A DNA stretch of 64,000 bases from Desulfofundulus australicus DSM 11792 (GCF_900129285.1 NZ_FQUW01000008.1:62001-126000), one strand, 5' to 3'; positions 43,722 to 54,339 are shown, counted from the first letter of the stretch. The notes: a model not told the origin generated them from the sequence alone. Made by a program: numbers and translations.

Positions 43722-45200
43722 TTAAATAATTATGCAAATGAGTCCGCCACTTCCTTCATTAACAATACGCTGAATGGTTTCCTGCAGTTTTGCCCTGGCG
43801 TTTTCCGGCATGCGGTACAGTTTATTCTGTATTCCTTCTCTAACCAGATCGTGAACCGACTTGCCAAAAATCTCCGATTGCCAGATTTTCTGCGGGTTGG
43901 ATTCAAATTCATTGAGCATGTATCGCACCAGCTCTTCACATTGTTTTTCCGTTCCAATTATAGGTGTTATTTCGGTAGCAATATCCGCCCGGATCATATG
44001 AATGGAAGGAGCTGTTGCCTTCAATTTAACCCCAAAACGATTACCCTGGCGGATCAGCTGGGGCTCTTCCAGAACCATTTCATCCAGGCTGGGAGTTACC
44101 ACACCGTAGCCCGTTTCCCTTACCTCTGTCAGCGCGTGGGCCACCTTATCATACTCGCGTTTGGCAACGGCCAGCTCTTTAACCAGCCTGAAAAGTTCAT
44201 GATCCCCGCTGATACTGAAGCCCGATTCTTCGCTCAGCACCTGGAAGAAAAGCTCCTGGGGTGAGGTTATTTCAATGGCTGAAACCCCGGTGCCCATATC
44301 CATCCTGGTAATTTTAACGGAAGAAGCAAAGTCGTATTCCCCCAATCTTTCCACCGCGCTATTGATGTCACGCAGGCGGCGCACGTTCTGGATGGTTTCA
44401 CGAACCGATTCTTCCACCTTCTGTCTCAACCAGTGGCCGCTGTCCAGCTCCTCCACCCACTGTGGAAGCACCACATTAACCTCATTAACAGGGAATTCCA
44501 TCAGCACAGTTTCCAGAATAAACAGGGCGTCCTGCTGGGTCATCTGCAGGCAGTCCACCGGCAAAACAGGCACATCGTATTTCCCGGCCAGCTCCTCGGC
44601 CAGGCTCACCGTCTGGGGATCGAGGGGATGGGTGCTGTTCAGCAGTACCACAAAAGGACGGTTAATGTCCTTGAATTCGGCAATAACCCTTTCTTCAGCT
44701 TCCACGTAATTCTCCCGGGGTATATCGGTTATACTCCCATCCGTTGTGACCACCACGCCTATGGTGGAATGGTCCGTAATTACCTTGCGTGTGCCGATCT
44801 CCGCTGCCTCCTGGAAGGGAATAGGCTCTTCAAACCAGGGCGTTGACACCATCCGCGGGCCGTTCTCGTCCTCATAACCCAGAGCACCTTCAACCCGGTA
44901 GCCCACACAATCCACCAGGCGCATCTTTACCACCAGGTTGGGTGAAATGGTAATTTCCACCGCCTCATTGGGTACGAACTTGGGCTCGGTTGTCATCACT
45001 GTCCTGCCGGCACCGCTCTGGGGCAGTTCATCCTTGGCCCGCTCCCGGTCGTAAGGGTTCTCGATGTTCGGAATCATCAGCAGTTCAGCAAAACGCTTGA
45101 TGAAAGTGGACTTGCCCGTGCGCACGCCGCCACTGACGCCCAGGTAGATATCGCCGCCGGTCCGTTCCGCGATATCCCGGAAGATATCCACTTTCTCCAT
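43722..45200 (-). CDS. spoIVA: Stage IV sporulation protein A
   Basis: The 492-residue spore-coat ATPase has a Walker A site (GVSGGVRTGKSTFIKRF), long conserved middle regions (VDCVGYRVEGALGYEDENGPRM, STIGVVVTTDGSI) and the hydrophobic C-terminus (GLICIII) needed to bind the forespore surface. It builds the coat basement layer. A hairpin (ACCCCGG/CCGGGGT, 45293-45317) lies in its upstream region. Confidence 0.97.
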   Translation of the reverse strand: MEKVDIFRDIAERTGGDIYLGVSGGVRTGKSTFIKRFAELLMIPNIENPYDRERAKDELPQSGAGRTVMTTEPKFVPNEAVEITISPNLVVKMRLVDCVGYRVEGALGYEDENGPRMVSTPWFEEPIPFQEAAEIGTRKVITDHSTIGVVVTTDGSITDIPRENYVEAEERVIAEFKDINRPFVVLLNSTHPLDPQTVSLAEELAGKYDVPVLPVDCLQMTQQDALFILETVLMEFPVNEVNVVLPQWVEELDSGHWLRQKVEESVRETIQNVRRLRDINSAVERLGEYDFASSVKITRMDMGTGVSAIEITSPQELFFQVLSEESGFSISGDHELFRLVKELAVAKREYDKVAHALTEVRETGYGVVTPSLDEMVLEEPQLIRQGNRFGVKLKATAPSIHMIRADIATEITPIIGTEKQCEELVRYMLNEFESNPQKIWQSEIFGKSVHDLVREGIQNKLYRMPENARAKLQETIQRIVNEGSGGLICIII

Positions 45201-45445
45201 AATGTATTCCCTCCTTAATAAAGGTTTTTCGGCCGGAATCCATAGGACCAGTTTATTCCAATGGCATACATTAACAATATATATATATTAAGACCCCGGC
45301 AGGTTAATAACCGGGGTAAAAATTTTTGTGAACATTCCAGCAGGTATTTCAATCAGAAAAAATTGGTTTTAAAGAAGGATTTTTGCCAGCACTGTCGAAT
45401 ACAATCCATGTCATCTCAAAAAGTTGTCAGAGAGGGGAGTGATGC

Positions 45446-46321
45446 ATGCAAAAATTACCTTACCCGCCCCCCAGGAGCGGGCGGTGGTGGCTGGTTCTTC
45501 TCCTGGGTTCCTTAATGCTATGTCTGGTTCCTTCAATTTCCTGGGCCAACCTCAAGCATACGGTAGCAGCCGGGGAAACACTTTATGGCTTGAGCCAGAA
45601 ATACGGGGTTACCGTAAATGCCCTGCAGGCAGCCAATGGTATCAGCGGGCATTTAATCTACCCCGGCCAGGTGTTAATTATCCCCGGCCAGAGTACAGCA
45701 GGGCCGTCCCGGAACAACGCGGTAACCGGGAACGGCAGCACCTCTGACGGGGTTAGTAAATATACGGTTCGTCCGGGAGATTCTCTGTATGCCATTGCCC
45801 TGCGTTACGGCGCAAGTGTGGAGGCATTGAAAAATGCCAATAATCTCACCTCCGACCTGATTTACCCCGGGTGGGTTTTAATATTACCCCGGGGCAGCCA
45901 GGAAGCCAGCAATGCTGCACCCCGGGTTTCCCGCAGTGGAACAGGCAGCATTAGAGCGGTACTGGCCACGGCCGATTCCCTGCTGGGAAGTCCCTATACC
46001 TACGGGGCCAGCGGCCCCGGGGCCTTTGACTGCTCAGGTTTTACCAGCTATGTTTTCCGGAAGGCAGCGGGGATAAACCTGCCCCATAATGCGGCTGCCC
46101 AGGCCCAGCTCGGAAAGCGGGTGGAGCGAAGCGACCTGTCACCGGGAGATCTGGTCTTCTTCAGCTACTACGGCAGCGGGAACATTAATCATGTAGGTAT
46201 ATATGTGGGCCAGGACCGGTTTATTCATGCTTCCACCACCCGGGGAGTAATTTATTCTTCCCTTAATGATTCCTATTACGCTGCTAACTACAGGGGGGCA
46301 ACCAGAATCCTGCCCGGCTAA
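45446..46321 (+). CDS. LysM-NlpC/P60 peptidoglycan endopeptidase
   Basis: The 291-residue protein has a signal peptide (about 1-34), two LysM repeats (38-80 and 106-148) and an NlpC/P60 domain with C196 (FDCSGFTSYVF), H249 (NHVGIYVG) and H261. It should cut peptide stems of the wall, in growth or sporulation. The upstream region has a perfect TGTCGAA (45393-45399), the core of a Spo0A box, 53 bases before the start; that may be chance. Confidence 0.93.
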   Translation: MQKLPYPPPRSGRWWLVLLLGSLMLCLVPSISWANLKHTVAAGETLYGLSQKYGVTVNALQAANGISGHLIYPGQVLIIPGQSTAGPSRNNAVTGNGSTSDGVSKYTVRPGDSLYAIALRYGASVEALKNANNLTSDLIYPGWVLILPRGSQEASNAAPRVSRSGTGSIRAVLATADSLLGSPYTYGASGPGAFDCSGFTSYVFRKAAGINLPHNAAAQAQLGKRVERSDLSPGDLVFFSYYGSGNINHVGIYVGQDRFIHASTTRGVIYSSLNDSYYAANYRGATRILPG

Positions 46322-46368
46322 GGAGTGTACGGTCCGCAGTACCGGGCCCTGCACGCATGCACCTGAAA

Positions 46369-46394
46369 AAAGCCCGCTTTTTGAAGCGGGCTTT
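46369..46394. terminator. Bidirectional terminator between the endopeptidase gene and gpsA
   Basis: AAAGCCCGCTT and AAGCGGGCTTT form an 11-bp stem with T-rich flanks on both strands. It lies between two converging genes. Confidence 0.9.
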
Positions 46395-46426
46395 CAGCTT
46401 GCAGATAAAAACGGGCTTTTTCTTTT

Positions 46427-47491
46427 TTACTTGTAGTTCTGGTAGTTTTTCTCGCGCAACTGCACTGCAGCCAGGGCTACCTCTTCCATTTCCCGCCTGC
46501 GGCCCCTGCTCATCAGGTTGATCACCGCTTCCCGGGGAGGCATTCCTTCAAAAAGCACCCGGTACATCTGCTCGGTAATGGGCATTTCCACACCGTAACG
46601 GCCGGCCAGGCGGTAGGCCGCCCGGGTGGTCCGCACCCCTTCCACCACCATCTGCACCGCAGATATTGCCTCGGAAAGGCTTTTCCCCCGGCCAATCTCA
46701 ATCCCGGCCCGGCGGTTACGGCTGTGCATGCTGGTACAGGTGACAATCAAATCCCCCACGCCGGCCAGACCGGCAAAAGTCAGGGGATTGGCACCCATGG
46801 CCAGACCCAGACGGGTAATTTCGGCCAGGCCCCGGGTCATCAGGGCCGCCTTGGTATTATCACCAAAACCCAGCCCGTCGGCAATTCCCGTACCCAGGGC
46901 GATGATATTTTTCAAAGCTCCTCCCAGCTCCACCCCGGCCACGTCGGGGTTGGTATAAACCCGGAAGCTGCCCGTCATAAAAAGTTCCTGGGCAGCCTCA
47001 GCCGCAGCCATATTCCGGCTGGCCACCACCACTGCAGTTGGCATCCCCCGCCCCACTTCCTCGGCGTGGCTGGGACCGGAGAGGACCACATAACGGCTGT
47101 TATTTTCCTCCCCGGCTTCCCCGGCAAAGACCCGGGAGAGAGGCAGGAGGCTATCTTCCTCAATACCCTTGGCCGCATTGATCAACAGCGCCCGGGGAGA
47201 AAGATAGGGAAGCGAAGCCCGCAGGACTTCCCGGAAAGCATGGGAAGGGACACTGTAAATGACCGCCCGGGCATTTTTAACCACTGCGGAAAGATCCACA
47301 TTTACCTGGACGCCGGGGGGCAGGTAAACTCCCGGCAGGTAACGGCTGTTCTGGCGTTCGCTGTTAATTTGAGCGGCCAGACCCGCCCGCCGTGCCCACA
47401 TCTCTACCGGTATTCCTTTGCCGGCCAGGAGCACGGCCAGGGCAGTGGCCCAGCTGCCGGCGCCCAGAATGGCCACTTTTTCATTCACCAC
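46427..47491 (-). CDS. gpsA: Glycerol-3-phosphate dehydrogenase (NAD(P)+)
   Basis: The enzyme of about 354 residues has the NAD-binding [45 protein letters not shown] and the substrate-site [20 protein letters not shown]. It makes glycerol-3-phosphate for lipids, the substrate of PlsY next door. The GTG at 47491 after GGAAAGG is the likely start. Confidence 0.96.
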   Translation of the reverse strand: MVNEKVAILGAGSWATALAVLLAGKGIPVEMWARRAGLAAQINSERQNSRYLPGVYLPPGVQVNVDLSAVVKNARAVIYSVPSHAFREVLRASLPYLSPRALLINAAKGIEEDSLLPLSRVFAGEAGEENNSRYVVLSGPSHAEEVGRGMPTAVVVASRNMAAAEAAQELFMTGSFRVYTNPDVAGVELGGALKNIIALGTGIADGLGFGDNTKAALMTRGLAEITRLGLAMGANPLTFAGLAGVGDLIVTCTSMHSRNRRAGIEIGRGKSLSEAISAVQMVVEGVRTTRAAYRLAGRYGVEMPITEQMYRVLFEGMPPREAVINLMSRGRRREMEEVALAAVQLREKNYQNYK

Positions 47492-47506
47492 TGCCAACCC
47501 TTTCCT

Positions 47507-48079
47507 TTAACGAATTTTGGATTCTGTACCTGCCAGCAGCCGGCGGATGTTGGGTATATGCTTGTAAACGGCTATTACCGCCACCAGCAGGGCAAAGAAC
47601 AGGTGTTCACGGGGCCGGCCCAGCAGGAGCATCCAGAGGGGCATTGAAACGGCAGCCACGATGGAACCCAGGGAAACGTAACCGGAAGCCACCACCACCA
47701 ACGCCCACAGTCCCAGGGCCAGAAGGGCCGCCACCGGCGCCAGGCCCAGAAAAACCCCCAGCCCCGTAGCTATAATTTTACCCCCCCTGAAACCCAAAAA
47801 CACCGGCCAGCTATGACCGGCAATTGCAGCCAGACCGCAGGCCAGTTCCAGACCTCCTCCCCCCAGGTAACGCCCCAGGAGCACGGCTAAAAGTCCCTTG
47901 CCGGTATCGCCAATAAGAGCAATGGTGCCTGCTACCGGGCCCAGGTTGCGCCAGACATTGGTGGTACCTATATTGCCGCTGCCGTACTTGCGAATATCAA
48001 TCCCCCGGATTCGTCCCAGCAGGTAGCCCACAGGAATTGAACCAATCAGGTAGCTGACCACCACAGCCAGAACAGCCAT
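47507..48079 (-). CDS. plsY: Glycerol-3-phosphate acyltransferase PlsY
   Basis: The 190-residue membrane protein has about five helices and the PlsY motifs SYLIGSIPVGYLLGR, GSGNIGTTNVWRNLG and GHSWPVFLGFRGGKIIATG. It transfers acyl from acyl-phosphate to the product of GpsA. The three genes der, plsY and gpsA are in one operon. Confidence 0.97.
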   Translation of the reverse strand: MAVLAVVVSYLIGSIPVGYLLGRIRGIDIRKYGSGNIGTTNVWRNLGPVAGTIALIGDTGKGLLAVLLGRYLGGGGLELACGLAAIAGHSWPVFLGFRGGKIIATGLGVFLGLAPVAALLALGLWALVVVASGYVSLGSIVAAVSMPLWMLLLGRPREHLFFALLVAVIAVYKHIPNIRRLLAGTESKIR

Positions 48080-48100
48080 TTTCTCCCCCCTTTTTCTTTT

Positions 48101-49414
48101 TCAATCCCGCTGCCGCAGGATGAAACGGATGGGCGTACCTTCAAAGCCAAAGGCTGCCCGGAGCTGGTTCTCCAGGTAGCGCAGGTAAGAAAAGTGCATC
48201 AATTCCGGGTCGTTGACAAAGAGGATGAAAGTGGGTGGCTTCACCCCGCCCTGGGTGGCATAAAATATTTTCAAGCGCTTGTTCTTAGCGGCAGGCGGCG
48301 GGTTTCGTAAAACAGCATCCCTGATCAGCCTGTTCAAATCTGAAGTGCTGATGCGCAAACACTGCTGTTGGGCCACCAGGTTCACCATTTCCAGAAGCCT
48401 GGATATCCGTTTCCTGGTAAGTGCAGAAACGAAAACTACCGGGGCGTAGGTCATGAAGGCCAGTTCCCGGCGAATAAGTTCGGTAAACCGCTGGTGGGTA
48501 TGGCTATCCTTATCCACCAGGTCCCATTTGTTGACCACCAGCACGCTGGCCTTGCCCTGCTCATGGGCATAACCCGCTATACGCTTATCCTGATCGGTAA
48601 CCCCTTCCAGGGCATCCAGCACCACCAGGGCTACCTCGCAGCGATCTACGGCCTTGAAAGAGCGAATCACACTGTACTTTTCCACAGCCTCTTCAATGCG
48701 GCTCTTCCGCCGGATGCCCGCCGTATCCACCAGGATGTAGCGCTGCCCTTCCCGCTCAAACCAGGTGTCAATGGCATCCCGGGTGGTCCCGGGAATTTCG
48801 CTGACAATCACCCGCTCTTCTCCCAGAATGGCATTGACCAGGGAAGACTTGCCCACATTGGGCCGCCCGATAACGGCAATGCGAATGGTGTCCGCTTCTT
48901 CTTCCTCCCCGGTTTCGGGTGGCAGAACCGATACCAGGCGGTCCAGCAAATCCCCGGTATTCATTCCCTGTGCCGCCGAAACGGGGATGGGCTCGCCCAG
49001 GCCCAGGCGGTAAAATTCGGCCAGCTGGCCCGGGCGCTGGAAATCCTCCACCTTGTTGGCCACCAGCAATACCGGTTTCCTGGTTCGGCGCAAGAGGGCA
49101 GCTGTATCCTCATCTGTGCTGGTCAATCCCGCCCGGGCGTCCACCAGAAAGAGTATGACATCCGCTTCCTCTATGGCCAGCTCAACCTGCCGCCGCACCT
49201 GACGGGGAATGTCACCCGATTCTGCAAAATCCAATCCACCGGTATCCACCAGGGTGAAGACGCGCCCGGCCCATTCCGCATCCCGGTAGAGCCGGTCGCG
49301 GGTTATCCCGGGTTCATCTTCCACAATGGCGACGCGATTTCCCACCAGGCGGTTAAAAAGGGTGGATTTTCCCACATTTGGACGGCCTACAATTGCTACT
49401 ACCGGTTTTGGCAA
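48101..49414 (-). CDS. der: Ribosome biogenesis GTPase Der (EngA)
   Basis: The 437-residue protein has two tandem GTPase domains, each with GRPNVGKS (starts near 8 and 182), DTGG/DTAG and NKxD motifs, and a C-terminal KH-like domain. It acts in 50S subunit assembly. Confidence 0.97.
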   Translation of the reverse strand: MPKPVVAIVGRPNVGKSTLFNRLVGNRVAIVEDEPGITRDRLYRDAEWAGRVFTLVDTGGLDFAESGDIPRQVRRQVELAIEEADVILFLVDARAGLTSTDEDTAALLRRTRKPVLLVANKVEDFQRPGQLAEFYRLGLGEPIPVSAAQGMNTGDLLDRLVSVLPPETGEEEEADTIRIAVIGRPNVGKSSLVNAILGEERVIVSEIPGTTRDAIDTWFEREGQRYILVDTAGIRRKSRIEEAVEKYSVIRSFKAVDRCEVALVVLDALEGVTDQDKRIAGYAHEQGKASVLVVNKWDLVDKDSHTHQRFTELIRRELAFMTYAPVVFVSALTRKRISRLLEMVNLVAQQQCLRISTSDLNRLIRDAVLRNPPPAAKNKRLKIFYATQGGVKPPTFILFVNDPELMHFSYLRYLENQLRAAFGFEGTPIRFILRQRD

Positions 49415-49454
49415 GGGGAGGGCCCTCCCTTTTTCTCCGTAGTTTACTGCTGCG

Positions 49455-50777
49455 TCAGTGATAATTTAAACAAACTTCTACCAGTCCGGCAGGTCCATCG
49501 ACCACAAACACGGGGCAATCCAGTCTGGCGGACAATTCCTGCACAGTCATACCGTCGAGAAAGACCTGTTCCGGCTGGCGCACCATAACCCCAGGCAGGA
49601 TTAACGCCTGCCCCCTGTCCCGGCCTTCCAGGGCTGTCACAATATCCTTCCCGGAAATAAGGCCGGCCACAGTCACCGAAGGGCCAAACAAACCGCTGGG
49701 AACGACGGCCAGGTTCACAACCAGGTTATTAACCTTATTCAACCTTTCCACAACCGGCGCCAGGATACTTTCTGCCAGCACCCCTGTAACCACGGTCAAC
49801 CTGCGTGAAGAGGGCAGCGACGGCGGCAGGGACCTGGATACCCGCTCCCATTCATCCAGAAAGAGGCGCACCAGTCCCACACCGTTTTCCGTCTGGGGAA
49901 AATCATCATAACGCAGTCCCGAGGGGATCTCCCTCCCGGCCAGCAGGTAGAATTCATCGCTGGCATAGACCATTGCCCGGGCGAAACGTTCCAGACAATG
50001 ATCCTGCCACGACTGTACCCGCTCCACCACCTCAACTGATTCTTCACGGTTAAAGGTACGCAGGGGGGTCAACCCTTCCCGGTAACGGGTAAGCCCTACC
50101 GGAACAATGGCCGCAGAGCGCACCGCCGGCCAGAGGTTTATCAGGTCGCCCACCGTACGTTCCAGCTCCCTGCCGTCGTTTATCCCCGGGCAAAGGACCA
50201 CCTGGGTATGCATCTCAATCCCCCCCTGGCCCAACCGCCGCAACTGCTCCATAATTTCCCCGGCCCGGGGATGTCCAAGCATTTTCACCCTCAAAGCAGG
50301 GTTGGTGGTATGCACGGAAATATAAAGGGGGGATAACCTGAGCCTGATAATACGCTCCAGATCCCTTTCCTTCAGGCCGGTCAGGGTAATGAAGTTCCCG
50401 TGCAGGAAAGAAAGGCGGTAATCGTCATCCTTCACGTACAGGGTGGGACGCAGCCCCGGGGGCATTTGATCCACAAAGCAGAAAAGACAGCGGTTCTGGC
50501 AGCGGCGGATGGGTCCCAGGCCCCCGTCAACAAATTCCAGACCCAGATCGTCGTCGAAATCCTTTTCCACATCGCAGAGCCATTCTTCACCGCCGGCTTT
50601 GAGCAGGGTAAGCGTCAGTTCCTCCTCGCAGGTTAAAAAGCGATAATCCAGGATATCTTCCACCGGCTGGTTGTTTACCGCCACCAGCCGGTCCCCTGGC
50701 TCCACGCCCAGCTCCGCGGCAATACTGCCCGGGGCTACTTTTTCAATTACCAGGCCCTGTGCCGTCATCATGGTCAC
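49455..50777 (-). CDS. DUF512 protein with PDZ-like and Fe-S cluster (radical-SAM-like) regions
   Basis: The 440-residue protein starts with a PDZ-like segment ([22 protein letters not shown]). It has a CX3CX2C cluster site at 93-100 (CQNRCLFC), followed by a TIM-barrel-like part and the DUF512 C-terminus. The family is widespread in clostridia and cyanobacteria, with unknown function. Its promoter region has a palindrome overlapping the start site. Confidence 0.88.
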   Translation of the reverse strand: MTMMTAQGLVIEKVAPGSIAAELGVEPGDRLVAVNNQPVEDILDYRFLTCEEELTLTLLKAGGEEWLCDVEKDFDDDLGLEFVDGGLGPIRRCQNRCLFCFVDQMPPGLRPTLYVKDDDYRLSFLHGNFITLTGLKERDLERIIRLRLSPLYISVHTTNPALRVKMLGHPRAGEIMEQLRRLGQGGIEMHTQVVLCPGINDGRELERTVGDLINLWPAVRSAAIVPVGLTRYREGLTPLRTFNREESVEVVERVQSWQDHCLERFARAMVYASDEFYLLAGREIPSGLRYDDFPQTENGVGLVRLFLDEWERVSRSLPPSLPSSRRLTVVTGVLAESILAPVVERLNKVNNLVVNLAVVPSGLFGPSVTVAGLISGKDIVTALEGRDRGQALILPGVMVRQPEQVFLDGMTVQELSARLDCPVFVVDGPAGLVEVCLNYH

Positions 50778-50821
50778 CTTTATAGAAAAACGTTAGAACA
50801 CGTAACATTACACTGGGAAAA

Positions 50822-50870
50822 GTTACGCATACGTAACAGTATTATATTGTAACAACATACCAAATCGCAA
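50822..50870 (-). promoter_or_regulatory. Promoter and palindromic operator of the DUF512 gene
   Basis: On the minus strand TTGCGA (50865-50870), an 18-base spacer and TATAAT (50841-50846) form a promoter. Directly downstream is the palindrome GTTACG-CATA-CGTAAC (50822-50837), with further half-sites at about 50800 (CGTAAC) and 50848 (GTAAC). This suggests a repressor site at the transcription start. The regulator is unknown. Confidence 0.6.
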
Positions 50871-51004
50871 GTACTGGAATGCCGCAGCTAAGATTCAGGG
50901 TAATTCGCCTTCTGTTTGTCACGGATACAGCGTGTCTTAATCTTTACATCGAGTGCAAAACTACCGGGCGCATATGCAACGCTGCCAGGTTCGCTCCGAG
51001 ACAA

Positions 51005-51085
51005 GCCGATGTTTCGCCCGGCCCGGAGCACTGGAGCGACGAGGGACGGCCGTCACCGGCCCGAAACGAACCGCGGCGAAACATC
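51005..51085. other. Structured intergenic region with nested inverted repeats
   Basis: GATGTTTCGCC (51008-51018) and GGCGAAACATC (51075-51085) are perfect 11-bp complements. Inside them is the palindrome GACGGCCGTC (51045-51054). The 350-bp gap between the DUF512 gene and the YIEGIA pair has no convincing gene; the frames through it look random. Confidence 0.5.
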
Positions 51086-51125
51086 TTACCTAAAAGCCAG
51101 GGGATAGCTGTCCAGCGCCGTCTCG

Positions 51126-51308
51126 TTATTCGTGCTTCACAATGATATACACGCCGTTTTCCAGGTCATGCACCATGGCGTCCAGGGTACGGGCCAGGTA
51201 ACGGGCCATTTTCACCTGCTCCTCCTGGTTGCGGGCAAAAAAAATGGGCGCTCCCCCGGCCACAATATCCATATTCAAAGTTACCAAAGCCATTATGCGG
51301 TTTTCCAT
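51126..51308 (-). CDS. Small partner (capping complex subunit) of the YIEGIA protein
   Basis: The 60-residue protein (MENRIMALVTLNMDIVAGGA, then FFARNQEEQVKMARYLA, ending VYIIVKHE) is the type of small protein always found next to YIEGIA genes. It lies 21 bases after the YIEGIA stop. I chose the ATG at 51308; another ATG lies at 51323. Confidence 0.75.
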   Translation of the reverse strand: MENRIMALVTLNMDIVAGGAPIFFARNQEEQVKMARYLARTLDAMVHDLENGVYIIVKHE

Positions 51309-51329
51309 AACACCACCATCCATGCCGGT

Positions 51330-52220
51330 TTACCTGGCGGCCATACGTCCCGCTTCAGTTTTCAATGGCCTGGAACGGGCGCTTTCCAGCACGGGAGTAC
51401 GCTTTACCGCCAGGATTAACGCATCCTGATCCCTTTCCACGGGTACCGTATAAAGCCCCACCACCCCGCTATCGGGATCAATACGGGCAAGGGGGGTGAA
51501 CTCTGGAATATCCACGTCTTTCTTGGTTCCCAGAAGCACCGTAACTGTATGCGCTATGGCCTGGCGCTGCCCCAGATCGTGAATGGTGGCCCGGGCATCG
51601 GAATTCCTGGGTATAATTAAAACAGCCAGCCCCTCGGCCAGGATCTTCTCCCGTATCTCCTTCAAGCCGACATTGATAAAACCGATGTTTTCCACCATCA
51701 GGATAGAATTGTCAAACCATATTCGTGCCGGCACGACTTCGCAGATATCCCCCACTGTCTCCCCGGCCATAAATGTGCGCACAAAGATTATGGAAAGTAA
51801 GGCAATAAGAACGGCCGCCGGAAATCTCCCCAGTTCATAGGCAATGCTGGTCAAAAGGGCACAGCCCATGGACAGGTAATTACGGGCTTCAAAGGTACGG
51901 GCTATTCCTTCTATATAATCACTGCCCCGCTTGACCAGTTCGTTTTCATCCAGGTGTTCCAGGGTTTTTCTTTCAATACCCCTTATTTCCCGGAACTGAC
52001 TGGCAGCCAGCGCCAGGAAAGTTACCGCGGTATAATCCGGTTTCAAAATAGCCGGAATGGCTACCGCTCCCAGGGCAGAGGCGATAAAACCCAGGAAAAG
52101 GTGAGAAAGATAACCATGAGGGTAGCCGGGATACTGGCGGTAATCCAGGTGCAGCATAACCATCCTGGCTATCGTACCGGCCATTGTCCCGGCTATGATG
52201 GTGCCCAGGTAATGTTCCAA
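51330..52220 (-). CDS. YIEGIA-family membrane protein
   Basis: The 296-residue protein contains the eponymous motif SDYIEGIAR, several membrane helices (about 5-25, 42-62, 70-90, 120-150) and a soluble C-terminal domain. The family is restricted to sporeformers and lies among sporulation genes, so a role in spore formation is likely. It starts with TTG after GGTGGGGG. Confidence 0.88.
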   Translation of the reverse strand: MEHYLGTIIAGTMAGTIARMVMLHLDYRQYPGYPHGYLSHLFLGFIASALGAVAIPAILKPDYTAVTFLALAASQFREIRGIERKTLEHLDENELVKRGSDYIEGIARTFEARNYLSMGCALLTSIAYELGRFPAAVLIALLSIIFVRTFMAGETVGDICEVVPARIWFDNSILMVENIGFINVGLKEIREKILAEGLAVLIIPRNSDARATIHDLGQRQAIAHTVTVLLGTKKDVDIPEFTPLARIDPDSGVVGLYTVPVERDQDALILAVKRTPVLESARSRPLKTEAGRMAAR

Positions 52221-52232
52221 TTTCCCCCACCT

Positions 52233-53516
52233 CTAGTCCTGGCGAATACGTTCCAGATGATCCCTGGCCGCCTCACCCGCATCCGGATCCCGGTGGCCTT
52301 CTGCCGGCGTTTCGGTTGCCTTTTCAGCGGTATCCAGGTCCGGTTTTCGGGCCCGCCGGGGAGCGAAGAAACTCGCAAATTCCCGGCCAAAGAAATCGCT
52401 TAACCTGCTTTTGGCCCTGTCCCAGCTTCCGGCACTGATGAGCAGAAACGCACCTCCCCCCAGCAGGGTCAGGGCAATGATCCAGCCCAGAGCCTTCCAG
52501 CTGCCGGGCGTTCCCGCCGTACGGTCGGTAACCGGTTTGGGTGCTCCCCCGGGGGCTGGTCCGGTGAGGCCCAGGACAACCGGCACAGCATCGGCCAGAA
52601 GAGCGATGCCTCGCTCGGCCTCTCCCTTCGTGTTGGTGTGGGTGCCCGCTTCGATGAGCAGGGCGGTAGGCATCAGGTCCTGGTTATAATTGCCCTGTGC
52701 GGTAAATATTTCTTTAACCACCGGTTTATGCAGGCTGTTGGCGTAGGACATCAACCTCTTGGCAAAATCAAGGTTGGCCTGCATCCGCGGATTTTCCCGC
52801 CCCACCACCAGCCGTGTCTGGGCCACATCCTCATTGGAAATATAACGCTGGTAATAGCTGGGATCGGAAATGCCGTCCCTGTGCACGTCAAAAATGGCAA
52901 TGGGGTTATTCTGCATCAATTTTACAGCCGTTCTCCGGGAACGGTAATAGGCGTTATCGTCATGGGGGTCATGGGGGGTCCTGTCATAATCCACCCTTAC
53001 ACCGCTGTTCTTTAAGCGGTTTACCAGGGCTTCCCCCACCTGGTAAATACCTCCCTTAAAGGGAATGGATTCCGAACCGTCTGTGGGCACATAGGATTCA
53101 TCGCTGTGGGTGTGGTAAATACCTACCGGCCGGGTACTGCGGGCCATCATCCGGACAGCGGGAACGCCCAGGTGACTGTAATACTCATTATAGGCCAGCA
53201 GGTCCCTGTCCATTCCCAGATAACGGGCGTAAGCGGTGTTACCCTTTACCCCGGTAACCCGGTAATGCCGGCTTTCAGCAGTAAAAATTTCGTCTCCCAC
53301 CGTAACCCGCCGGGAAGCCTGGCTGATCACGCGTCCCTGCTCGTCCTTTACAGTATAGACAACGCCGGCCTGGTGGTCGTTTTCTGCCTCTTTAAAGAAG
53401 GTGGTTACCGACCATACCGGCCGGGTAAGCCGTGAAACGGATAACCCCAGGAGCAGGGATATTCCCACCAGAAGCAGGCCGATTCCCCAGATAATCCTGC
53501 TTTTTGCCCCGGTCAC
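52233..53516 (-). CDS. spoIIP: Stage II sporulation protein P
   Basis: The 427-residue protein has an N-terminal membrane helix (about 8-28) and the SpoIIP amidase/endopeptidase domain with zinc-site motifs IYHTHSDESY and IFDVHRDG, plus LLIEAGTHTNT. A second hydrophobic segment lies near 340-365, followed by a basic tail. It degrades septal wall during engulfment with SpoIID and SpoIIM. It starts with a GTG that overlaps the upstream gene's stop by four bases. Confidence 0.94.
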   Translation of the reverse strand: MTGAKSRIIWGIGLLLVGISLLLGLSVSRLTRPVWSVTTFFKEAENDHQAGVVYTVKDEQGRVISQASRRVTVGDEIFTAESRHYRVTGVKGNTAYARYLGMDRDLLAYNEYYSHLGVPAVRMMARSTRPVGIYHTHSDESYVPTDGSESIPFKGGIYQVGEALVNRLKNSGVRVDYDRTPHDPHDDNAYYRSRRTAVKLMQNNPIAIFDVHRDGISDPSYYQRYISNEDVAQTRLVVGRENPRMQANLDFAKRLMSYANSLHKPVVKEIFTAQGNYNQDLMPTALLIEAGTHTNTKGEAERGIALLADAVPVVLGLTGPAPGGAPKPVTDRTAGTPGSWKALGWIIALTLLGGGAFLLISAGSWDRAKSRLSDFFGREFASFFAPRRARKPDLDTAEKATETPAEGHRDPDAGEAARDHLERIRQD

Positions 53517-54277
53517 TTTAAAGTTCCCCCCTCGTCATTCTCAGGACTTTCCCTGCCGATCCTGTTCCCGCCATTCTCCACGGTAGCCATTTCCGGTTTG
53601 CGCAAAGCCCTGAGCAAGGCTTCCGGCCGTCCTTTCGATACCGGTCCTCCCTGCAGGCGCTCTCTCACCTCGCCTACCACTTCGGCCAGGAGCACGGCCA
53701 GGATCCCGGCCAGCACAATGGCATCGAAGGCGCCAGCGCCGCCAATAGCCACCCGGCCTGCCGGGGCACCGCGGCTGACCAGCCAGAAATAGTAACCCAC
53801 ATCCAGAACCAGCAACCCCAGCGTGGCGGAAACAAAGGCAGCCCGTCTTGAACGCCCGGCAAGGTAACCCACCAGCCCGGCAACCAGAGGATAAAGCCAC
53901 AGGGCATCCAGAATTTCATACCTTCCTCCGGGTTCGGGCAGACCCCTCATTACCAGGGAGCCCACGGCATAGACCACCACAGCAGTTATCCCTGCCCCCA
54001 CCAGGGCACGGATACGCTCCGCAGCAGTCCCCGCCCGGGAGAGCAGGTAAATAGACAAACCCAGCGGGATCAGGCCGCCGCCGACGTTTATGGAAACCGG
54101 GTAACGGCCGCCGGGAATGGGCAGGGAAATGAAACTGCCCACAATCATGGCCACAATTACGGCCAGGGCACCCCGGTCAGTCAGGCGCATGCGATCCAGG
54201 GCCCGGTGGGCCAGGCCCAAAAAGATCAAGAGGGAGATAACTATCAGTGCCGTGATACCCACAGGAAAACCGGTCAT
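53513..54277 (-). CDS. DUF1614 membrane protein
   Basis: The 254-residue protein has about six to seven membrane helices and a basic, disordered C-terminal tail. Conserved-looking parts include GGRYPVSINVGGGLIPLGLSI and GGAGAFDAIVLAGI, typical of DUF1614. It lies directly before spoIIP with a four-base overlap, so the two are translationally coupled. Function unknown. Confidence 0.8.
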   Translation of the reverse strand: MTGFPVGITALIVISLLIFLGLAHRALDRMRLTDRGALAVIVAMIVGSFISLPIPGGRYPVSINVGGGLIPLGLSIYLLSRAGTAAERIRALVGAGITAVVVYAVGSLVMRGLPEPGGRYEILDALWLYPLVAGLVGYLAGRSRRAAFVSATLGLLVLDVGYYFWLVSRGAPAGRVAIGGAGAFDAIVLAGILAVLLAEVVGEVRERLQGGPVSKGRPEALLRALRKPEMATVENGGNRIGRESPENDEGGTLK

Positions 54278-54339
54278 GTACCATCCTCCTCTATACTTAA
54301 GCTTTTTTTAGCGTGCCCCGGCCAGGTATAAATATGCAC

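Noticed and set aside
50879-51145. An 88-codon plus-strand gene
   Set aside because: It has no ribosome site, has random-looking composition, crosses the inverted-repeat region and runs into the end of the opposite gene.
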